This document shows positions 22,701-27,483 of a DNA stretch of 27,483 bases, in pieces (the first letter of the stretch is position 1; each line of letters begins with the position of its first letter). Under the pieces are notes generated by a model that was not told the DNA's origin, did no database searches, and saw only the letters and a program-made list of their open reading frames with translations. Location: the NCBI GenBank assembly GCA_943704425.1, contig CALSCP010002018.1, positions 26,333-53,815 on the forward strand, given 5' to 3'. Source of the DNA: Ministeria vibrans ATCC 50519. Lineage: Eukaryota; Opisthokonta; Filasterea. The translations under genes were made by a program, and so were the position numbers.

Positions 22701-24938
22701 GTTGATACGCGCGCGGATGGAGTCACGAAGACGCACTGATTCTGGGTCAAGACTGCGCTTTTGGAGCATCAAGCGGAAGACTGGGTCGTTGCGTTGCTGC
22801 GCGAGAAGACGCGCTTCTTCGCTGCCCGACAGACCCTTGAAGAGCTCTTCGGTAAGCGAGTCCATGTCTTCGCGCAGCGACTGTACATTCTCCTGAAGAC
22901 TGCGGCATTCCGTAGCGAGCTCAGCTGTTTCGCGTGCTGTCGCGCGCGCCTTGGCGTTTAGTTCAGCAACCGTCTCGCCACTCTTCGAGCGAGCTGTGCC
23001 GTCGCTGCCGACAAGCTGTCGCAGTTGATCGAGCTCGCTCGAGAACTCTCTGACCTCCTTTTCAATCTGGGCCAGTGCTTTCGCCTTGACAGTTGAGGCA
23101 GAAGAAGAAGAGGAGGAGGAAGAAACAGCGGTGGTGGGAGCAGGTGCTTTTGTGGTGGGCATTGCTGTGGTGGGTGTTGCAGTTAGTGGAGCAGCAGGTT
23201 TGGCGGGGAGTGCAGCAGCGCTTGGGGTTGGAGCTGCTGCAGAAGATTGGGGGGTGAAAGGAGCACCAGTGGCGACGGTGCTGATTGGTGTTGTGGTGCT
23301 GGGTGCAGGGGTCACTTTGGGAGCGGTAGGCATTGACTTGAGTGTCAGAGGAGCGGACGCTGTGTTTGCGGTGGTGGGCGCTGCTGCGGGTTTGAACATA
23401 AAAGGAGAAGAAGTTGTGGCTGCCACCGGTGCGGCTGCTGCCTTCGTTGCGACCGGCGCTGCTGCTCCTGCTGCTCCTGCTGCTGCTATTGGTGTTGTTG
23501 TTGTTGTCGTTAATGATGATGCCGTGGTTGGTTTGAAAGAGAAGGAAGGCGCGGAAGGAGTTGCAGTCGTCGTTGCAGTGGCGGCGGGCGTTGCTGATAA
23601 CTTGAACGCAACGGGAGGCGTCGCAGTTGCCGTCGTCGCTGTTGTCGTCGGAGTCGACGTGGTAGGCTTGAACGTAAAAGGAGCGGGTGTGGAGGGAGTT
23701 GTTGGAGTGACAGTGCCGGTAGTCGGTTTGAGTGAGAGGGAAGGCGAAGCAAGAGGTGCAGCTGCGGTTGCTGCCGTCGCTGGCTTGATTGCGGATTTTT
23801 CAGGGGGCGTGGGAAGGGGCTCAACGGCCGCAAGCATGTTAGGGTACTTGCGAGCGGCGTTGACACACGTGTCAACCATGGAAAAGACGGAAAGAGTGTC
23901 GTTGGAGGTGAGCATGATGAGACGGGGCGAAGGAGGACCGGTCGCCATGACAGACGGGTCGGCGGGCGACGGGAACGAGATGGGTTCGGAGGCAGTGTAG
24001 TCGATGGCAAGACCCACTGTGGTCGACATGCGACTGTCTGTTTCGTCGGGAGACACGTACATGACAGCGGTCGCCTGGCCCGTCTCGGGCAACTCCCATC
24101 TCTCCCAGAGAAGTCCGTCGGTGCTCTTGCCCAGCACAACCACATCTTGCGAGTCGTTGTGCGCGAGCACGACCACGGGCCAGTCGCGTGCACACACGGC
24201 GTGCACATAGTCGGCCTGCGTCGAGCCAAAGTCTTTGTAGAGAACATCCTCGAAATGGAAGTACTCTTGCTTGTCGTTGACCTTGTGCAAGACGCAAATT
24301 TTAGGATTGGGCAAGTCGTCGTCGTTGTCGTCGTCGTCGTTGCCGTCACTCTTGTCGGTGGGGCGTGCTTTTTGGCCATCTGATAACACCGGCGTGGTGT
24401 AGGCGACGGCAAACGAGTAGTTGCTGATCCACTGGATGGCGAGGACGAGGGGTGGAGGCCCTTCAAACTCGGGTGCGGAGTAGCGCGTTTGAAGGACAAA
24501 TCCGTCGCGAAACGTTGTGAGCGATCCATCGCGACAGCCACACACATACTGCGATCCTTTGGGACTCCAGTCGACGGCAAGAACGGGTGCAAGCGTCGCT
24601 GGGGAGCGCATCAAGTGAGTGCACCCGCTGCCAGTGACACTCTCCCAAGTGTCGGCAACCCCATCGGCCGATGCCGTCACAATGTAGCCCGACTTGGCCA
24701 CGTGGGGGTTCCACTGGAAGGCAATGAAGGTTGACGCACGCGGATGGGCCAGACGAAAGCGCGGCTCGACTGTGGCGCCGTCGGCAACGCGTGCCAAATC
24801 GCGCAAATCCACAAAGAGAATCTCACCGCCCGCCACCACTGCAATGGTGGTCTGATCGGTCGACAGATGGATCATCGTGGGCGTTTCGGTGGTCTTGGGC
24901 AGCCCGGCGTGGACGAGCGACGCAGGCAAAGTGTACGT
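19752..24938 (-). CDS. NUP214: FG nucleoporin, Nup214/Nup159 family (5' incomplete at assembly gap)
   Basis: This is the cytoplasmic-face pore component that anchors the DEAD-box mRNA-export helicase and binds transport receptors. One exon of 1728 codons is visible, starting at an acceptor (CCAG|ACG, 24938). Residues 1-390 are the beta-propeller: FDVRTF-like FVDLRDL, AVDWSPKGSQYVCG, LAIQWISNYSFAVAY, WERWELPE and LAIDYT align in order with Nup214. A low-complexity Ser/Thr/Ala/Pro stretch (about 400-610) carries FxFKP/FxLKP motifs. A coiled coil (about 615-810) includes RNDPVFRLMLQKRSLDPES, matching the Nup214 coiled-coil segment. A second FxLKP stretch (about 1050-1210), an acidic segment (about 1270-1365) and a C-terminal FG domain (from about 1430; AFGSSP and GGFGA repeats) follow. 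The first propeller blade is missing, presumably in or beyond the N gap at 24974-24983. The stop overlaps a polyadenylation signal. Confidence 0.92.
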   Translation of the reverse strand, partial: TYTLPASLVHAGLPKTTETPTMIHLSTDQTTIAVVAGGEILFVDLRDLARVADGATVEPRFRLAHPRASTFIAFQWNPHVAKSGYIVTASADGVADTWESVTGSGCTHLMRSPATLAPVLAVDWSPKGSQYVCGCRDGSLTTFRDGFVLQTRYSAPEFEGPPPLVLAIQWISNYSFAVAYTTPVLSDGQKARPTDKSDGNDDDDNDDDLPNPKICVLHKVNDKQEYFHFEDVLYKDFGSTQADYVHAVCARDWPVVVLAHNDSQDVVVLGKSTDGLLWERWELPETGQATAVMYVSPDETDSRMSTTVGLAIDYTASEPISFPSPADPSVMATGPPSPRLIMLTSNDTLSVFSMVDTCVNAARKYPNMLAAVEPLPTPPEKSAIKPATAATAAAPLASPSLSLKPTTGTVTPTTPSTPAPFTFKPTTSTPTTTATTATATPPVAFKLSATPAATATTTATPSAPSFSFKPTTASSLTTTTTTPIAAAGAAGAAAPVATKAAAAPVAATTSSPFMFKPAAAPTTANTASAPLTLKSMPTAPKVTPAPSTTTPISTVATGAPFTPQSSAAAPTPSAAALPAKPAAPLTATPTTAMPTTKAPAPTTAVSSSSSSSSASTVKAKALAQIEKEVREFSSELDQLRQLVGSDGTARSKSGETVAELNAKARATARETAELATECRSLQENVQSLREDMDSLTEELFKGLSGSEEARLLAQQRNDPVFRLMLQKRSLDPESVRLRDSIRARINAVRTLQDDILQELDDRYETALQQHRQGFHQTQQRNRPTAQTIFATLHSNQIIAGKMAQRVKTLVREMSARGLTDSSTPALAFAAQSSLSSRAATPTLPSANRDSASVPNNVSIVSPARVDLLRDLMDQHRTLRHASPRLRPKPPPPSKVTSTPLVTKAEQSTAFFSSASPRLKREFSPPSSPISHTPTAAPIAAAPDTFSTTTTTAATSGSSSTITNNHSGGGGGPPLLSLDTAKTRPFLMPSKQLSQSSAPVTTTSSSTSGFASLKGGIPPASPAPSSSSSASAPPSFPTVAVSSAAGTAATSTTLSFKPLSHATAPAPFALKPLTDAATSTTSSTGSTVPASAAASSSTAPFGLKLASSTLTTPSTTVPTSTTAQTTSTPVFSLKPTTTATPTTATTATSASATLPAAAPAFTLKPSTASAAPSSSAAKPAFVLKPPSTTTAAAPTSSVSTTSAAPTFLFKPTTTTTTTAAAPSTNATSGSDATATTSLLKPSTSTSMASVAPPATSSEEDKKTVAIHDDGTAASVTVGDGNDDDDDDDDEVHDIEGLPRKLTFDDEDDDDDNNNQSTTPSTPVIDDVVDDNDNDDGDAAVLDENNTADATDENANGDDVDAGDLFGDLKVCSPTTAASTAAPSSTAAPSSLFPATTTATTATSGSSTTASAPTKSFSSLSASGAPSWATGKTATQPVFGSATLSASSASTTAKSTAPGGFGSSAPQFGSKLAFGTSTAATSTTTAAASTAAAKPAFGASQPAFGASPAAPAAVSTGFTKSPSAFGASPAFGSSPAFGSSPAFGASPTLGSASAFGSAPAFGSAPAFGSAPAFGGGAASPPKTFGSVAGTGGSTSGVFGKGAASATSGGGGGGFGALASQAQTATPFGASSSSRSTGGFGAVAASQGSGGFGAVAANQSSGGFGAGPSSAFGGGGGFGSSTAFGQPQQPQQQQQSGFGAFGTASQSSFGSSSSSAFGAGASAPEFSQRRM
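20224..20385 (-). repeat. Nine-unit 18-bp tandem repeat encoding (S/P-A-F-G) FG motifs
   Basis: Nine consecutive 18-nt units run without gaps, each beginning CCAAA or a close variant on the + strand. Each unit encodes a six-residue motif such as SAPAFG or SSPAFG on the minus strand. Divergence is mostly at third positions, consistent with selection for the hydrophobic FG motif after tandem duplication. Confidence 0.9.
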
Positions 24939-25043
24939 CTGGTTTCAAAAAAAAAAAAAAAAAAGATAAACGANNNNNNNNNNCAGTCGTCGAGGCGTAA
25001 GTATGCGCCGGGCAAAGATTAACAAACAAACGAAAAAACTTAC
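24939..25043 (-). other. Possible intron interrupted by the assembly gap
   Basis: On the minus strand the interval begins with a good donor (CGT|GTAAGT at 25043). It contains TACTTAC, a branch-point-like element, before the gap. After the gap it has a long T-run and the acceptor GAAACCAG at 24939. Both flanking coding segments are phase 0. If the gap is short, this is one intron joining 25044-25308 to the nucleoporin exon; if it is longer, one or more exons are hidden. Confidence 0.45.
24974..24983. other. Assembly gap (10 N)
   Basis: Ten N separate AT-rich sequence containing an A-run from GC-rich sequence. A fixed 10-N run usually marks a join of unknown true length. It lies where the first blade of the Nup214-type propeller should be encoded. 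Confidence 0.95.
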
Positions 25044-25308
25044 ACGAGCACAAATTGAAAGAAAAGCCTCTGGATTAATCTCACGGACCTGGAGCAACTG
25101 ATCGCGTCTCTCGGACGGCATAGACTGCAATGGTAAGGGGGGAGATCAGGGTGAGTGAGGGTGGAGAGAGACGAGAGACGGCTCAGCGAAGAGACGCGAA
25201 CATTACGGCTATGATTGAGCGTGCGGCGTGGTCGAAGTCGACGCCACCCGCCTCAAGCATCGCAATGATGTCCTGCGTCGAAGGACCTCCGTCCTCCTCG
25301 TCAGACAT
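25044..25308 (-). CDS. Two small coding exons of unrecognised function, possible 5' end of the nucleoporin gene
   Basis: ATG 25308 opens an exon to 25207 (34 codons) that splices (GCC|GTAATG ... TTGCAG) over an 82-nt intron to 25124-25044 (27 codons). That exon ends at a strong GTAAGT donor. The 61 residues start MSDEEDGG and continue with two likely amphipathic helices (about 11-35, and SERRDQLLQVREINPEAFLS). I do not recognise the family, and it is not a beta-propeller blade. The exons lie 195 bp downstream of the TBL1-type gene's stop and directly upstream of the gap. Either they begin the Nup214-type gene, whose next visible exon is also phase 0, or they begin a separate gene lost in the gap. 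Consistent phase, splice sites and an N-terminal ATG with A at -3 argue they are real coding exons. Confidence 0.5.
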
Positions 25309-25503
25309 GATAAACGAAACAAATTTTGATCTTCAAATTGAAAGTTGAAACTTCCGACTTTTGACTCCTAATAAATTCTACACTACTCTCTCTCTTTACT
25401 TTCGACTGTCGATTAAAAAAAACTTAATGTACAGTAATAGTGTAATATCTCTCGCATGGTATTCTCCCGGATTCTCGTCCGAGGGGGCGTTCAATTTAGG
25501 GAG
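25309..25503. promoter_or_regulatory. Short head-to-tail intergenic spacer
   Basis: The 195 bp between the TBL1-type stop and the next minus-strand ATG must hold the 3' UTR of one gene and the promoter of the next. The stretch is AT-rich and includes a CT run on the + strand (about 25384-25397) and a run of eight A (about 25416-25423). No canonical AATAAA is seen on the minus strand. Confidence 0.5.
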
Positions 25504-27483
25504 CTAGCTGCGAAGTACGGAGACCTAGGGAAAACGGAACGAGGGAGTCATGACAACGGCAAACGAAGACTTGAGTTCATACCACTCCGGAGGCAGTCGC
25601 CACGGAAATGACGGGCGCAAGCAGCGCACTTTGCACATCGTAGACGCCGCTTCCAACATCGACAGCACGCACCAGCTGCGACGCACGCCACACACATACA
25701 TGGTGGTCAAAGGAGCCGGAGAAGAGGAGAGCACCGTCGAGAGACCATGCGAGCGAATAGACAGCCTCGGTGTGGTGTGACAGCGTGCGCAGACAAGCAC
25801 CTGAACTCCCGTCCCACACTTTCACAGTCGAGTCAGCGCTTCCACTGGAGAGACAGCAAAACAAGGGAGAGGGGAAAAAAAAAAGATTAATAATTAGAAG
25901 GAAGGGAGAAAGACACAGTTGGGTGGTACGTTGCGACAAGAGGAGGAGACTGAGGGGACGCCGGACACCATTTGATGGTATGAATTTCGCCCGTGTGTTC
26001 CGCCAAGTCATGGCAGTACTGGTTCTCTTCCATGGTCCAGATCTGCACATGGTCGCACAAAGGTCAGTGAGTGAGTGAGATAGAAGAAGACGAGAAAGGA
26101 GAAGGGAGAAAGTAGTAAGTGAAGAGCAAGAGACGGAGAAGGGGAGAAGGAAAAGAAATAATTATAATTATACCTTTGCCGTAGTGTCGTCACTGCACGA
26201 CGCAAGCAGTCTGTGCTCAGCATTCCACACCACTGCGTTCACATCATTCTACACATGGACACATACATAAATATTGACATGGTCACAGAGAAGGAAGCGA
26301 CGTGCTTAGATGTACCATATGACCACGAAAGGTCTTCAAGGGATCTGACGCACCAAAACGTGACACAACAATCTTCTGGTCAGACGAGCATGAGGCAAAG
26401 TCGGTCTCCGAGAGCCACTCGACATCAAGCACAGGCTGGGCATGGTGCGCATGGGTCTGCTCAGGGGCGCCTGTGCTTGCATTCCACACGATGGTGCTCT
26501 TGTCTGCACTCGCACTCACAAGCTACAAAGTGACAGTGTCACACACACACATATATATATATAATATTATAATATATATAATATTATATTATATTATAGA
26601 TGATATTATTATAATATTATGTACACTTACATACACACACTATTATCTATTAAATATTACCTTTGTGGATGATGCATTCCATTTAATGGCAAACATGGGA
26701 CCCGAATGACCCCTCAGCACATTCACCAGTGTTCCGTCGCGACTCCAAATGCGCCCAATCCCCTCATACGACGCTGTGGCAAGCAGAGTCCCATCGCCCT
26801 ACACAACACACGTTATCAACTCACACACACAAACACACATACACCCATTTCCTACATTCCATTGTAATGATGTGACGTCCGAGCCCTTTTCACCGTTGCC
26901 TGGTCCGTGGTCAAGCACCGACTTGGCCTCGACCACCGTTCCCTCTGCAGCACTCGGATCCATTTCAAAGAGACGCACCGTCGAGTCGCCTGACGCAGAG
27001 GCAAGCACACCCACACTCGTTGGGTTCCACGCACACCCAAACACCTCTGCACTGTGTCCTACAAGCGACACCCCTTGAGGCACTGTAGCAGCAGAACCGG
27101 CATCCACCACCGCCGTCGCGCTGGTCGCTAAAGTGGTTCCGCTTAGAGAGTCCGACTCGCGGCCGTTTGCCAATAGTTGCGATGCCTGTGATGGTGCTTG
27201 CGATGTGTCTGACGTCCGTTTCTCTTGTGATGTGTGTTGGTGCTGTTGTTGTTGTTGTTGCTGCTGCTGTCGCTGGGCGTCGTCAATCGCCGCAATGTCA
27301 ATCGCCGCCTTGCGAGCTTGTCTTCTTTCGTCGCGCTCTCGCTTGCTCATGGTGCTCTTTCGTTTCCCAGTCTGAAGCGTACACCACACACAGCGAAACA
27401 TCGTGTTAGACTCGTGTACACTCGACGGGGAGGGGGGGCGTACCTTGCAGACGTGTGGTGTTACAAGAGAAAACGGCTCGTGA
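25504..27483 (-). CDS. TBL1XR1: TBL1/TBL1XR1-type WD40-repeat protein, 5' partial
   Basis: TBL1 proteins are core subunits of NCoR/SMRT-HDAC3 co-repressor complexes; the relatives HOS15 and Sif2 act in similar complexes. Visible exons are 27483-27444, 27371-26856, 26798-26661, 26522-26316, 26248-26174, 26042-25930, 25844-25583 and 25524-25504. The seven introns are 57-138 nt, and exon phases agree throughout, giving about 456 residues. The first exons carry a basic helix, polyQ and a Ser/Thr-rich linker. A collinear WD40 propeller follows: GHSAEVFGCAWNP, SGDSTVRLFEMD, DVTSLQWN, LATASYEGIGRIWSRDG, GHSGPMFAIKWN, SADKSTIVWNASTG, LDVEWLSETDFASCSSDQ, NDVNAVVWN, CSDDTTAKIWTM, GSADSTVKVWD and SGSFDHHVCVW. 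The N-terminal LisH domain and start lie beyond the right edge. The last exon is only 21 nt and supplies VSVLRS, completing the final blade. Reading through its 58-nt intron would truncate the protein at TGA 25577-25579. Confidence 0.95.
26523..26660 (-). repeat. AT-repeat intron of the TBL1-type gene
   Basis: This 138-nt intron (donor AAAG|GTAATA, acceptor TTTGTAG) contains a CA repeat followed by TATATA and ATATTATAATAT palindromic repeats (about 26538-26625 on the + strand). It resembles the AT-rich intron of the HECT gene in composition and fold-back potential. Confidence 0.8.

Noticed and set aside
23086-24000. 304-codon Ala/Val/Gly-rich open frame on the + strand
   Set aside because: It is antisense to the Ser/Thr/Pro-rich low-complexity part of the nucleoporin, which mechanically gives Gly/Val/Ala on the other strand.
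1-27483. tRNA, rRNA, snRNA, CRISPR arrays, transposons
   Set aside because: I looked for tRNA B-box-like motifs, spliceosomal RNA landmarks, regularly spaced direct repeats and terminal inverted repeats by eye and found none that hold up.

Overview
This is a window of nuclear DNA from a eukaryote, most likely a unicellular one. The genes are split by short GT-AG introns (57-208 nt in the models below), coding sequence is GC-rich, and introns are AT-rich. Genes are packed about 100-200 bp apart. The gene set is purely eukaryotic: an ER translocon subunit, a giant HECT ubiquitin ligase, a STRIPAK-type FHA protein, a B-type cyclin, an FG nucleoporin and a TBL1-type WD40 co-repressor subunit. TAA, TAG and TGA all end genes, so the standard code applies. 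SLMAP, TBL1 and Nup214 relatives would fit an opisthokont or amoebozoan relative, but I cannot place the organism from this sequence.

Layout, left to right: (1) 242-778 (+), last two visible exons of translocon-associated protein beta (TRAP-beta/SSR2); its signal-peptide exon is not visible. (2) 898-14437 (-), a 4443-residue HECT E3 ligase, almost all in one 12.9-kb exon, with one AT-rich intron before the last exon. (3) 14558-16431 (-), an SLMAP-like FHA/coiled-coil protein. Its last recognisable exon can be spliced, in phase, directly into the giant HECT reading frame. (4) 16432-18212, a 1.8-kb divergent non-coding interval. (5) 18213-19642 (+), cyclin B in three exons. (6) 19752-24938 (-), a Nup214/Nup159-type nucleoporin lacking its first propeller blade. 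A 10-N assembly gap (24974-24983) sits just upstream, followed by two small coding exons (25044-25308, -) that may be its 5' end or a separate gene. (7) 25504-27483 (-), seven introns and eight exons of a TBL1/TBL1XR1-type WD40 protein running off the right edge, ending in a 21-nt last exon.

These are mostly housekeeping genes, and no operon-like system or mobile element is evident. The most interesting signal is the FHA/HECT junction. Either two head-to-tail genes are separated by about 0.3 kb containing a stray coiled-coil exon, or the locus encodes a single ~4987-residue FHA-coiled-coil-LamG-SPRY-HECT ligase, a domain combination I do not know from described proteins. Second-rank points are the FxLKP-type non-FG repeats in the nucleoporin, the exons hidden at the assembly gap, and the palindromic AT introns. 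No tRNA, rRNA, CRISPR array or transposon was recognised.
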